Made by a program: the position numbers and the translations under genes
Notes under the pieces: generated by a model
Seen by the model: the letters and a program-made list of their open reading frames with translations, nothing else
What the model was told of the DNA's origin: nothing
The model's database searches: none
Source: Flammula alnicola
Lineage: Eukaryota; Basidiomycota; Agaricomycetes; Agaricales; Strophariaceae
NCBI GenBank assembly: GCA_015499995.1
Contig: JADNRV010000024.1
Location: 1-64,000 of the forward strand
Length of the DNA stretch: 64,000 nucleotides
Reading direction: 5' to 3'
Shown here: positions 39,272-50,384 of the stretch, piece after piece
How positions within the stretch are numbered: position 1 is the first letter of the stretch
Layout: the number at the start of each line of letters is the position of its first letter

Positions 39272-39929
39272 TAACGAAATGGGAAGGGATAGTCTAGAAT
39301 TTGTTGCTCTCAATATCTTTGCTTAGCTTTCGTTTCGCATTTCTACCACATCTGTACCACCTTGCATCCATTGTATAGCGATCATCAAAAGAAAGAAATA
39401 GGCTAGGTACCCCACAGTTTCCCAGGCCGTTTCTGAGCGCTTCTGCTGGTTATTTCGCGTTTTCGGTTCCGTTTTCGCACGGAGAGGCTGAAATCAAGGT
39501 TTTGCCCTCCATTTCTGCATGACATTGCACCCCAACGAAGCGACGCGTGATCGGAATGCACTACTATATATGGAATATAATTCTAAATGGGATAGTACTG
39601 CAGGTGAGGTGCTGAGATTTATAGTGGAGACAGGCAACTCCGGCCAAATTCCTGTGTTGTTTGCATCTGTTCTTTCACCACCAGAATTGCGGTCTCGCAT
39701 GCATACTGTACTCCCCATTGTAGATGTCTAGATGTGCACGTACTTTACATTCGAGCATTATAGTTGCTTGCATGTTTTTCATTTTCTATGAATATGTATG
39801 ATCTACTTTCCACCATGGTTCAAGCTTGAGTTTCATGGAATATGGAAGTTCACTGTATACTTGGCTCATGCCAAACTCCATCCTCGAGGTTGACGCGCGT
39901 CCCTTGCATAATGATTCAGATATTCAAAT
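39272..39929. other. 3' flank of the pseudogene and left flank of the second duplication arm
   Basis: No gene. The first 100 bases are alignable with the 3' flank of the intact FunK1 gene. From about 39884 the sequence matches the promoter arm at about 37931, marking the left end of the second duplicated unit just before the transposon at 39937. Confidence 0.45.
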
Positions 39930-39936
39930 TGTCAAT

Positions 39937-40995
39937 CCCAGTGAAAAACGACACGAGCAGAATCGAGTACAGTAGAGTAGCTTCGAGTGAAATGATTTGC
40001 CATCAATCCAATCGATACCACTCGATTTTGTCCGAAAAATGAGAACCGCTCGAAAATTCTTAGAGCCGCATCGAGTAGGATCCCGTCCTCTCGAGTGAAA
40101 TGATGCCAAGGCAGATATTTCAGAATTCACTCAATTCTACTCTAAGAGGCTACATTGATATGGCTTGTTTTCGAGCAAGATAGAGTGCTCTTGTGTCTCA
40201 TCAATCCATTCTCATGGCAGATAGAGAGCTCGTGATTGGTTCAATTTCACATTCATTTGGTAATTCTACTACTGATTCGCACTAGAATCTGACACTACCA
40301 CTACTACCGAACAGTCACAGTCTACCCACAGAGGTACTTCCTACTGAGCTGCCTCCTTCCACGGTGTGAGCCAAGTCTTGCTTGTGCGGACATATGTCTG
40401 GAATTAGGAGAGGCACTGACAGTGAACATACCTGCTCGACGACCTGTCCTCCACGGTGCTCCACCAATGCCGAGATTGTACTTGAGCTTGAATATCAAGA
40501 AGGAACAGCCTATAAACAAAATGTAAGTCTGTGATACATAAGACGGATCGCGAAGATGGGGTCTCAAGAAGCTCCAGACTCCAGGTCATGCCTAACATGA
40601 AGACCACGGTAAGGATATTCGACATAAGGAGGAGGTAACAGCTTACAACATACTGGAGACGACGACGACGCGGAAGCGTGGATATGGATAGGATGGAAGG
40701 GAGAGGGTAACTTGATGCAGGCTCGTTGCAGTACGTGGCAAAGGAAGAAGTTCAAGTTGAACGTTGCGAACTTTGAAATTACTGAAGTACTCATAATTTG
40801 TCAGCTCTTTCCACGCCCCAATTCTGAACAAGATACGACCGTCGGACCGCCAAGAATCAAGGGTTCGGCAAAGTATTTGATAAGAATCAGTTTCGTTGAG
40901 CACATTCGAGTCTCAATCAATATCACTCGAAAGCTTTTGATGAACTCGATTTGACACGATACCACTCAATCTCACTCATGTCGTTTTTCACTGGG
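39937..40995. mobile_element. 1.06-kb DNA transposon, hAT-like, non-autonomous, in the FunK1 promoter
   Basis: CCCAGTGAAAAACGACA at 39937-39953 is exactly inverted at 40979-40995 (17 bp). TGTCAAT stands directly left (39930-39936) and, after three extra bases, right (40999-41005), a likely target duplication. The ends continue as imperfect inverted repeats rich in CGAGT/ACTCG words. The interior contains a minus-strand mosaic of spliceable frames (about 40903-40322, with a hydrophobic YILFIGCSFLIFKLKY) but no transposase motif. It separates two stretches that are contiguous in the promoter of the neighbouring FunK1 copy, so it inserted after the duplication. Confidence 0.75.
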
Positions 40996-41129
40996 ACATG
41001 TCAATGTCCATGTGACGTGAAATCTCGTTAAATTTATACACACACGCGGTCACGTGCACTTTCAAACTCCGATCCCCTAGTTGAACGCGGTTGCCAACTT
41101 GCCCTCACCCGTACCACTCACCTTGAATC

Positions 41130-43370
41130 ATGGCGTCGCAAAGGCTGGGGCCCATACCTCCTGCCCAATTTTATGCCTCACTCAAGCCGAAGATGCCCCA
41201 GACGCCCAAGAAGCCAACCGTTCCGCCTCCTCCTCAAGAAACACCTTTCCACAACCGACTCAGCTCCATAGTGCCACAAACGTCGACCAACGTATACCAG
41301 GAGGATGCCTTCGTCAAAGCAGCCATCGAGATGAAGGGAAAGTTCTGGGGACCTGTTCCAGTCGACCAATTCTTCCAAGAATTCCTTGACATTGAGTCCC
41401 CGCCCTTGCCAGAGGTTGACTACGAAAGTCTCGCTGACGTAGCGAGGCTTAGGACGGAACCAGAGATGTATGATCCGCTGGTAAGTCATTTTTTTGTTGT
41501 TACGAGCAGGCACTCACCCAGCCCAGATCGCTGCACTCAAGCCTTTTTGTAAAGGCATCAAGCTTGTCAACACGTCGACTGTGCCGGACCCGGAGTCTGA
41601 TGTCCTTTTTGACCATTGCGTCAAACCTGACATTGGTATCTACGCCGAAAAAGATGCTCCCAAGCCTGGCGAGTGTATTACTCAGGCAAAGCTCATGACG
41701 GGGTCCGGGGAGCTAAAGAACGACGCCTCGTATGAACCATTTACACTGGACCAGCCACTATACTCCATTGACGCCAAGCAACCGTTCGAGCGGGACACAA
41801 CGCGAGCTCGTGATACGCGTGGCCAGCTTGCCATATACGCCAATGCCGTCCAGGCTACGCAGTTCCGAACGCACTCGTTCTCTTTCTTTATCAACCAAAC
41901 CAGCTGCCGACTCATACACTGGAGCCGAAGCTGCGCCATCGTCACGGAAGTGTTCGATTACACAGAAACGAAATGGCTCCCTATGTTCTTCTGGCACCTT
42001 TCACATGCCGACAAAAGCATTCGAGGTACTGACACCACCTTCCGTCGCGTCCGCGGCGGCGACGAGGCGGTGAACGCTCGCGAGGTCCTCGACCTCAAGG
42101 ATACAGATCGACTCTACAAGGTCTCCGTTAAAGATGATGTCACGAAAAAGAAAACTTTTTATATCGTGCACGAACCGTTCACGAACAATCACATCTTCCC
42201 ACTTGGTCGCGGTACAAGATGTTTCAAGGCTTACGACTGTCAGACGGAAGCAGTCGTCTTATTGAAGGACACATGGCGGGTGTCGAAGTATGAGCCAGAG
42301 GGTGATGTCTATCGGGAGCTCCATGAGAAAGGTGTTCGCAATATTGCTAAATTCATTACGGCTGGCGATGTGGGCCACGTGTGCGGAGAGATGCAGAAAT
42401 TCAGTTCGTCTGCAAAAGCCAAACTCCCCCGTCTCCACATGCATTACCGGCTTGTCCTTGGCACAGTGGGCACGTCTCTAAAGCAGTTTTCGTCGACGTG
42501 GCAAATGGTTAACGCAGTGAAATGTGCTCTGCTTGGTAACGTTCTTTCCCGCATCTCCATGACGTTGACTGCTGACAGACGTTATTCTCCAGCGCATTGG
42601 GACGCGGTGACGAAAGCTAACATCCTGCACAGGGACGTCTCGTTGGGGAACATTATCATGGTAGGAGAGGAGGGGATCCTCATCGATTGGGAACTATGCA
42701 AACGTATTGGCCGGGGTCCAACGACTGCGAGATGTGACGAGAAAACGGTATGTTCGGTTTCCATCCAGTTCTGCTGCTCGATCTCACTCTGTCACAGGGA
42801 ACCTTCCAGTTCATATCCGCCCGGCTGCTCATGGGTGATACTGAAGAACATAAGACTGGCGACGATCTTGAGTCTTTCGTACACGTCCTGACCATGGTCG
42901 CTATCAAATATGCTCGAAATACATTGAATGCACGCCGACGAACCTTTCTTTTGAAGAAGTTTGACTCTACTCTGGCCGGCGTTGGTGGAGATGATAAGGC
43001 GGCGAAGTTCAGAGAGGACTCGTCTGCCATCACGCACATTGACTTGGAACAGAAACCGTTCTCCGAGGTCCTCGAGAACATTTATTCCGGATTTGGGCAT
43101 CGGTATGGGTCACTGGCCCAGGGGATGTTGCAGAAGACAGACAAGCGCGCTGCTGAGGCAGAGATCAAGAAGCTCGAGACGCACGACTGGCTTTATGGTG
43201 TTTTGGAGGATGCTCTCAAGAACATCACATGGAAGGCTGCCGAAGATGGACGAGTTTACCAAGAGGTTCTTGAAGAGGATATGCATATGACTGCAGGGCA
43301 GAAAAAGAGGAAGTCGATGCTTTCCGAGTACGACGAGGAGCGCGATGAAAAGCGTACTAAAAGACATTGA
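41130..43370 (+). CDS. FunK1-family protein kinase
   Basis: Member of the fungus-specific FunK1 kinase family, expanded in mushrooms; substrates unknown. Exons 41130-41480, 41527-42535, 42593-42747, 42798-43370 give 2088 nt, 695 residues. The N-lobe has HIFPLGRGTRCFKAYD (Gly loop) and AVVLLKDTW with the ATP-site lysine. The catalytic loop NILHRDVSLGNIIMVGEEG keeps HRD and the following N. The metal motif is LIDWELCKRI (DWE in place of DFG), usual for the family. FISARLL and DLESFVHVL follow in the C-lobe. The tail is basic, ending KRTKRH, a likely nuclear signal. Intron 2 (42536-42592) is set so that ALL joins AHWDAVTKANIL. The catalytic residues I could check are present, so it is probably active. 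A transposon ends 125 bases upstream. Confidence 0.9.
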
Positions 43371-43832
43371 CACCGGCATAGAATAAATAGTCCAGAATTT
43401 GTTTTTCTCAATACCTTTGCTTAGTTGTTGCCTCGCATTTCTACCACCTGCACTACCTTGTAATAGCTATCGTCATATTATGTATAAGTAAATAGTTGTC
43501 AAATTGCATGATTTGTTTTATAATTTTCTGGAATGACATTGTCCAAGTCACGCGAGAATCCATGTGGTGGCAATACCGTTACGAGTCTGGATCGAAATTG
43601 GTCTCGCCCGCCAATTGTCACAAGTGAGAGCGAAAAACGGCAAAATCAGGAATATCGATGTAATTTTCATGACGGTCCAACAGCAGGGCTGTTCTGCAGT
43701 GTGTCAGGAAGCGTGCAGTGCCTAGGCGGCAGAGAGTTCGAGGAATGGGAAGGCTCGGGCTTTTGTATATGGATTTCGGCAAGCAGGTAGGATCCCCAGA
43801 TACTTCGAGTGGCTAAATTCATAGTTCAAAGG
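43371..43832. other. 3' flank of FunK1, no gene
   Basis: The first part aligns with the 3' flank of the pseudogene copy (CTTTGCTTAG and CGCATTTCTACCAC words shared), then unique sequence. No supported frame. Confidence 0.4.
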
Positions 43833-44784
43833 TCACGTTGCGTATGATCTCATTAACGACTCACCGAAATCGGTTGATGAGTATGACCCAGATAGAGATG
43901 GATGCATTAGCGAGGTGGGTGCGCCGATTTCACGGCCACGGTGAAGACTGGGAGAAGACGTGGTTGTCCAAGTACTCAATCGGGAAGAATCCGCAGGCAA
44001 GCTGTTACGTCGCACGTGCTCCGTTGTTTTTGGTTCTGGAGATATTCTGAAGGCATTTGTTTCGATATCCCTATAGCTAGCAGATGAGCTAAATCTCCAG
44101 TCTAGCATATCGTTGAACCTTCAATATTCTTCTAATTAAATATTTTACTTCACTCACCACCAAGGGAAGAAAATAATACTTCGGTAGTTTCCCGAGATTT
44201 TTCCTCTAGCTTGGAGACGTCAACATGTATCCCTAGTCGTTCCGCTTTCTCCTTGGTCAGCTGAATATGCTTTCTCTGCCCAGAAACCATCTGTAAACAA
44301 ATTAATGGAAATTAGAACCAACAACGAAAAGAAGCTCGAGAGCAAGGTTACCAATAGCCCGACGCGTATTTTGTCGATTCTCTGTGTCAATTCCAGGAGC
44401 GTCCATGATTTCGACCATACTCGCAAGATTTTGATGATGTTAGAAGTGGGCATCGTAACAAACACGAGAGACTCCATCTCAGTCTCTAGACTAATCAGTC
44501 TGATTCAGATCAATGACCTACGAAGATGTAATTATTGCTTACCATTCCAGGACCTCCAAAAGGTTAGCAAGCTTGACTACATCCTCTGAGGGTAGCCAGC
44601 CTTCCTTCTCCAGGTCGTTCCAAAGGGTCCGCGTTTGAGTGAAAAGATCGGCAACACGTAGATACTGTCTCCACGGTACGAAGTTGCGCAAGACGCCGAT
44701 GCAAGAAAATATAAAAGTGAGGAAAGATAGAATCGCCAGAGCAAAGCTGATTGGGTCCATTCCCAAGAGCGAGATCATGTACAA
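43833..44784 (-). CDS. Small membrane-anchored hypothetical protein, several exons
   Basis: Not recognised. Exon 1 starts at 44784 (or the internal ATG at 44760) with MDPISFALAILSFLTFIFSC, a signal anchor, then WRQYLRVADLFTQTRTLWND and LANLLEVLE. Intron 44543 to about 44496 leads to LETEMESLVFVTMPTSN and, after another intron, to a charged helix QRKHIQLTKEKAERLG and SKLEEKSRETTEVLFSSLG. A further minus-strand exon (about 44090-43833, FRISPEPKTTEHVRRNS to ESLMRSYAT) reads like its Ser-rich C-terminus; all its acceptor choices are one phase away from the upstream donor, so either that exon belongs elsewhere or one base is missing. Looks like a single-pass anchor with a cytoplasmic coiled coil. 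Confidence 0.45.
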
Positions 44785-45581
44785 TAAACTTTGTGAAGTG
44801 TGCAGGTCGGATGGGGAGTCTTGATGTCGGATGGTTCGAGAAGGAAAAGCGCTTTTGTAGCGTCTTGCTCACGTTACACATGAGGAGTCGGCAGCTTGAC
44901 CCACAAATTTCCTTTAGAAACGCAAGGGATTTTGGGAAACCATAAGGGCGTGAGGCCTTCGAAGGAGTTGTGAGTCATTAGGCGATGCAAGATGGTCAGA
45001 AAATATAAAACCCATTAAAAGGCGCCCAAAACAGATCCTCCTTCCATATTAGGTGCTCGGCTTGTTGCGCACCACGGATTTCATGTCATACACGAGGATA
45101 TACTTCTGACCAATGCCATCTCCTGTTATTTCATGCCACTGCCACCTTCCAACTCCTGGACGCCGTAAGCAGAAGAAATTTCCACATCGATTTCCACGAC
45201 TCTTGCATCGCAGATGCAATCCTGTAGTTATTCATAGAATCGCCACCGATTAGTCTAGATATAAATGCTTACAGGATCAACTTAAAACATGGAGACAGAG
45301 AGACACGCACAACTCGGAATTGTTCACTCGCGAGGGGTCCAGAGATGTTTTTCTTCCGGTAAGTAGTGGTAAATATTGTCGAATTCTGAGTCTTCCATGT
45401 TAATGAAGAATATTCATGCTCAAAGAGACTAGGCGATGCTGAAACACCCGTCTACGGGCAAGTGAGAATTTGCATGAAGTCACTGTGCTCGCGTGATGTT
45501 TCCGCATGTCCATTATTATGTCAGCAATCCCAAAAAAGTAAGAAGTTCCCATTTGGTGAACCTTGCTCACCTTGTTACACC
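44785..45581. other. Intergenic between divergent genes
   Basis: About 800 bases; short frames only. Must hold the promoters of the minus-strand membrane gene and of the kinase-like locus at 45582. Confidence 0.35.
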
Positions 45582-47049
45582 ATGCCTTCACCGTTCAGCG
45601 GCAGCCTCCTTGACATGGCCACCCGGCAGAAGAACTTACCGCGCAACCTGACCACAGAAGGCTTTGAGTCGGATACGGATCAAGAACCTCCTCTTGGCTC
45701 GCCAGTGTTTACAAGCATGGCTTTCCATGAGGGACCCAAATATGTCGCAAGGAACCCAGATTTGGCACATTATCATTCCCAGCTCACGGAGAGCGAACGT
45801 TTTTGGATCGATCGTAGGGATTTTTTCTTAGAAAATGGGCTGTGCTTTCGTCCTCGATACCAAGCTGGCTGGTCTCCTTCATGTCTGGAACCAAGAAGAT
45901 CGCGACTGAATGCGAGGGTGGGTTGACTTATTTCGTGTGTGAACTTTTCTTTCTCTACTTCTTTGGTCCGAATAACCATAAACGACAGGCTAAGAATGTC
46001 ATGGATGCCACAAGGATTGCTCATGCCCGGCCTGTCTTCATGAAGCTAGTGCATCAGCGCAAGAAAGGGATCAACATTGCACGTTATTTCTCTGCTCCCG
46101 AAATCTGTACAGATCCCAGGAACCACTCTGTCCCCATTCTTGAAGTCTTCGACGACCCATATGTACCAGATATCCAATATCTCGTGATGTCTCTCCTCCG
46201 ACCATATAACGATCCACCATTTGGACTCATCGGCAAAGTGATTGATTTTGTTTCGCAGGTCCTTGAGGTCAGTTATTTCAGGGAACCGGTCGATGGATCA
46301 TCGTGGTTTACATTCAAACCGATAGGGACTGTCTTTTATGCACTCCTACAATGTTGCTCACAAGTGCGTTAGGCTATTACACACTACTTCGCCTGAATCG
46401 AGTGTCACACCTTTTAATTCGCGTCAGTGACTTTACCGGTAACAACATTATGATGGATGCGCGCCCACTCTACCCTCGAGGCTGGCATTCCTTGGCTCTT
46501 AAACATGCTTCCGATATGCGGAGATCTGCCAAACCATTGCCTAGAATTGATCATCATGTTCGATACCTCTTCATCGATTACGGATTCTCTCATCAGTTTT
46601 CTCCTGAATAACGCCATGTAGTTCTTGACTATGGAGGCGCTGATAGTGACGTTCCAGATCTTGTGAACAGAATATACGATCCTTTCAAGCTCGACGTATA
46701 CACGCTAGCGAATCTTCTCATGAAAGAGTTCCACAAGGTTCGTTTTACGCATTCTCTGAAAGCATATGTATACTGACAAGATGTGCACAACCCATAGAAA
46801 TACGTAGGCCTCGATTTTCTCAGTGACCTTGTTGGGCTGGATTTTTGGTGCGGGATCAAGGAGCACATACCTTCCTCTCGTACACGACGGAGACTCCGCG
46901 ATCCACATGAATCGGCCACAGAACGTCTTGTGCTCGATGCCGTCGCAATGGCCCATTGCGACGGCATCGAGCACAAGACGTTCTGTGCCCGTCAAGGCAT
47001 CTGGCACCCCATATCCAGCCTGTTTTTCAAACCGAATACTTCGTTGTGA
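45582..47049 (+). pseudogene. Kinase-like gene with HND catalytic loop, frame break, stop and altered 3' end
   Basis: Resembles a mushroom-specific family of divergent protein kinases. Segments: 45582-45934, 45989-46267, 46326-46363, 46428-46737, 46798-47049. Visible: DATRIAHARPVFMKLV (VAIK-like lysine), QYLVMSLLRPYNDPPF (hinge), GLSFMHSYNVAHNDFTGNN (catalytic loop with HND for HRD), MMDARPLYPRGWHSLAL and VRYLFIDYGFSHQF (D-Y-G for DFG). Defects: a one-base loss near 45880 between RYQAGWSP and MSGTKKIA; an in-frame TAA at 46609-46611 right before VVLDYGGADSDVPD, which is still clearly coding; and a last exon whose normal C-terminal helices are replaced by sequence containing a 71-bp perfect palindrome. 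Two of these are not homopolymer errors, so real decay is likely. Confidence 0.7.
46917..46987. repeat. 71-bp near-perfect palindrome (35-bp arms, 1-base centre)
   Basis: The left arm 46917-46951 and right arm 46953-46987 are exact reverse complements around the single base 46952. Both strands therefore encode the same peptide core LVLDAVAM. No AT-rich cruciform core. Either a natural inverted duplication from fold-back synthesis or an assembly artefact. Confidence 0.95.
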
Positions 47050-47524
47050 AACTGGAATTTTGGTCTAGGGAAGCATCACCACCAAATCGTCTGGAAGGTT
47101 TTTTTTCCAGGTATCAGTTTACAGACCTGAATTTCACTTGGTTTGTATGTGGCGTTATCATCTTCAACTCACCGAGAGTGAACGATTTTGGATCGGCCAT
47201 TGGAATTTATTTTGTGCGTCAACCTTTCCTTTACTACTTTGCATCCGACTGAGAGTACAAATAGTAGGCCGCATTTACAAAGATTGAAGAAATTATCAGC
47301 TTTGGACGCTATATGTAAAGCACAGCGCTAGCGAGACAGTCATCGCGATGATTACACTGCATACAGAATGTAGGGATAATGTATTATGTCGGTTTTGATT
47401 TCACAATTATGTAGAGACAAAGACATAAATGGTTGTATTCTACAATTTCTCTTCGACCCGTTTCCCTCTCATTGCATTACAGAACGATTCGCTCGCTGCG
47501 AAGCACCGAACGAAACGACACGTG
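47050..47524. other. Intergenic between convergent loci
   Basis: Right part is the 3' flank of the minus-strand deaminase-like gene. Short frames on the plus strand appear to be read-through of the decayed kinase locus; nothing further could be supported. Confidence 0.35.
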
Positions 47525-49477
47525 TTACTCAAATTGTTGCCCACTTGCTTCGTCATCAAGATCATCGAGACTTTCTAACATACCTACATAGTTATGATCA
47601 CGCTTATCTCCAACGGTGCTCGAGCCAGAGCTGTGACGGCAATGAGTTGGACGAGAAGCATCCCGAAGAGCAGTTGCCAGTTCACGCCATAATTCATTCT
47701 CCAGTTCCCGGAGAATACTGATGTCAATTCCCACCAGAGGAGGACTCCAGGCATAGATAAGTCCATGTGATCTAGGCAACCTGATATCAGTTAACCTATT
47801 GCCAAGCCGATTACAACACCAGCAACACTTTTGGCTTGAGGCGATGGCTTTGGCGAACGTCGCCTGCACAAGCAGTCCCATAGTTTGTTAGTTTGTACAT
47901 CAGACACGCCAGGGTGGGAAAAAATAGACAAACGTACCGGCCCAATAAATTTCTCCAGCAAATCCTCATTCTGAATCCGAATGTCATATTTGACGAAACG
48001 GGAGCGAGGACTGCAGCAGTTCAGAAGTCCCATTAGAGTTGCTTCGGCATGAATGTTACCCGTGAATCTTGATGGATAGAACTTCTGAAGAGTGTCCTGG
48101 GTAGTTGCACGAGCCTCGGGGGTTGCAGCAGGATATCGGCGGAAGAATTCTTCACTGATCTCCTTCCCTGACATGATCTTGTCGTCACCGCGGGGAACCT
48201 CTACCAAGCCGATGTCGAGCCTTTCGGGAACTTGAAATCTGAAATTCCCATGATAGAAACTCATTATAGCGGCATGCCATGCGACGATACTCTCCAAGTA
48301 CCGGAGTACTTGTTGTCCTTCACTTTCCGTAGGCCCTAGTCGCATGTCTGCAACTTCATCGAGGTATAGCGCCTTCAGTTAAGCACCGGGATTGAACACA
48401 AGCCAACTCACGAGGTTCCACGTCACCTGCGTCAGAAAAAGGATAAATTAATTACGCACAAAGGGAATTGCAGGAATACATACCGTCTACAGCTGGTACA
48501 AAGCCAAGGTGGAATGCTTTTGCGAGTGATGTCTTGGTTAAAAGGGTCTGCACGACTTTTGCATCCCAACTCACGAGACGATACAAGTGGTAACAACATC
48601 GGGTGACGCATTGCAATGCGGACTCCATTTTCTCTGGTTGTTTCTCACCTGGTCCCTTTGACTTCTCTGCGTCCTTTGCCGCCTTCGCTCTCTTGACTGA
48701 AACTCTGACATTCGCAACTGCTGCCGCAAGAAACTGGACCCAGGCCCTTACGGTGGCGTTCGAAAGCTCCCATTGGACTTGTCCTTCGGGACCATCCAGC
48801 ATTCGTTCTATCATCCCATCGGGAACGATTTTCGGGTCGGATACCCACTCAGGTCGATTCATCCAGCAAATGCCGTGAATTTCGTGTTTTCTGGGAGTCC
48901 AATCGCGTAATACCTCGTACACGTTCACTTTCCAGGACTGAACGTCTTGAAATACATGTTCATGAAGCTTCCGGAAGCTGCGACCGATGATGAACAAGCT
49001 AAAATCACCGAATTTCTGGATTGGGTCTCCGTCGCGGGCATTATAGTTTGCTACAATAGCCCAAAGGTCTGCGATATGTTCCTTGGGGGTAACTTCCTTG
49101 TCACTGTGAAAAGAGTTAGCAACGCCGTCGCAGAAAAGACATCAACGGACGTACTACTCCTTTACCGCCTGCTCGAATGTCTTGTCTGCTTTCTCTAACC
49201 GTTCCACTCTCAATTCCGAAAGAGGCGATGAGATGAAATAGTTCTGGGTCACAACCAAGATGTGTACCCCCTCAGCAGTGCTACTCCCAGTTACAGCGAT
49301 GACCTGCTTGGCTTCTTCACCGAATTCCTCGTCCCCGCCACATGCGAGAGTGGCAAAATGACGCAGAAACGATGGGACCTCTTTCCCATTGCCTGAGGGA
49401 GAACGTGAACGACCCGCGGCCTGGAGCATGGTTGTAAGCGTGCGGATGCGCTGCGCAACGCCGCTGAATTCCGACAT
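47525..49477 (-). CDS. Zinc-dependent deaminase-like protein (HAE...CxxC, OTT_1508-type)
   Basis: Probable member of the cytidine/nucleic-acid deaminase superfamily, closest in layout to the OTT_1508-like group expanded in fungi; substrate unknown. Exons 49477-49158, 49103-48484, 48426-48412, 48353-47938, 47863-47525; 1710 nt, 569 residues, exactly in frame. An N-terminal helical domain of about 320 residues includes EVLRDWTPRKHEIHGICW. The active-site half-motif RFTGNIHAEATLMGLL supplies His420 and Glu422. The second half, across the last intron, is AIASSQKCCWCCNRLGN, with C-x2-C at 471/474 (or 470/473). SHGLIYAWSPP follows. All four zinc/catalytic positions are present, so it may be active. 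Exon 3 is only 15 bp. Start chosen at MSEFSGVAQRIRTLTT; an upstream in-frame ATG (49597) precedes a low-complexity segment. Confidence 0.8.
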
Positions 49478-49872
49478 TCTCAGCAGACTGCTTGCATATG
49501 GTGGTAAAATGACTCGGAGGATGGAACAGTAGATGTTCCAGTTGTAGGAAATAATTTCCAAATGTGGCCATACATAGGCACCGCCACATGCACACACGAA
49601 TCTGTCGACGGATCATTGACATAAAAATTAAATGGTAATGCTATTTCTCCCGTTAAACACAGAATACGAGTCTACGACAACTATATACCTATTGTCGGCC
49701 ATGCAAGATAATATACAAGAGAAAAAGAGAAAGAATAAATCTGGATGCCCCAAGATTTGAACAATAGATATTCCGCTCAACGACGGTACGTCGGTGAATA
49801 AGGTGAGGTCATGACTGTGTTTCGTATTCTCGTCACATGCCGTGAAGCAGAATTGGACCTGGTACCCTCCAA

Positions 49873-50384
49873 TCACCAATAGACTCGTCGGTCGATGGTA
49901 CGACGACGATCTGGGGTTGGACGAGTGTAGGAAATTGTGCGCCTTACGCGGGTTACGGCTGGGTACCTGTGCATCATACGAACGAGTTAGCAAAGCCTGA
50001 AAATCGGTATGTGAATTATTGAACACACCATGCATTGTAAACCTCTCCATCCAGCTGGACCTCGATAATTTGGCGGCCCTATTGCCAGTATTGGATGCAG
50101 TGGTTAGAGGATGCCACATGACCAGACGTAATGCCCGAAGTGTGAGAATACACGTACAGCGTAATCAATGTGCGAGCCAATAACGAGGCCTTCTTGTCTT
50201 CCCTTCAGGCCATGGCGCACTGCAACGATGTCTCCCGGCTAATAGTCGAGAAACGTCCGGTGAAGAAAAACGTTGTCCGAGTTAGGAGTGAAATGGCAAG
50301 GTCGGGAAATCATTCGTGAACAATACGGTCAAGGTATGGCTAGAAAAGCGTACGCACTGTAATGTAATCTTCATTAGTCGACAT
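49873..50384 (-). CDS. 83-residue hypothetical protein in four tiny exons, KOW/SH3-like
   Basis: Not a named family. Exons 50384-50358, 50238-50158, 50078-50029, 49966-49873; 252 nt, exactly in frame with GT-AG introns of 119, 79 and 62 nt. The product starts MSTNEDYITPGDIVAVRHGL, continues GRQEGLVIG, then IIEVQLDGEVYNAWYP, and ends in a basic tail RRTIDRRVYW. The glycine-punctuated beta-strand pattern (PGDIVAV...GREG-like turn...DGEV) suggests a small SH3/KOW barrel with an Arg-rich tail, which could bind nucleic acid; this is inference. No single exon forms a long frame, which is why it is easily missed. It lies about 400 bases upstream of the deaminase-like gene in the same orientation. 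Confidence 0.6.

Noticed and set aside
40322..40903. Minus-strand spliceable frames inside the 1-kb transposon as a gene
   Set aside because: Hydrophobic fragments can be spliced, but no start, family motif or unique solution; described only as interior of the element.
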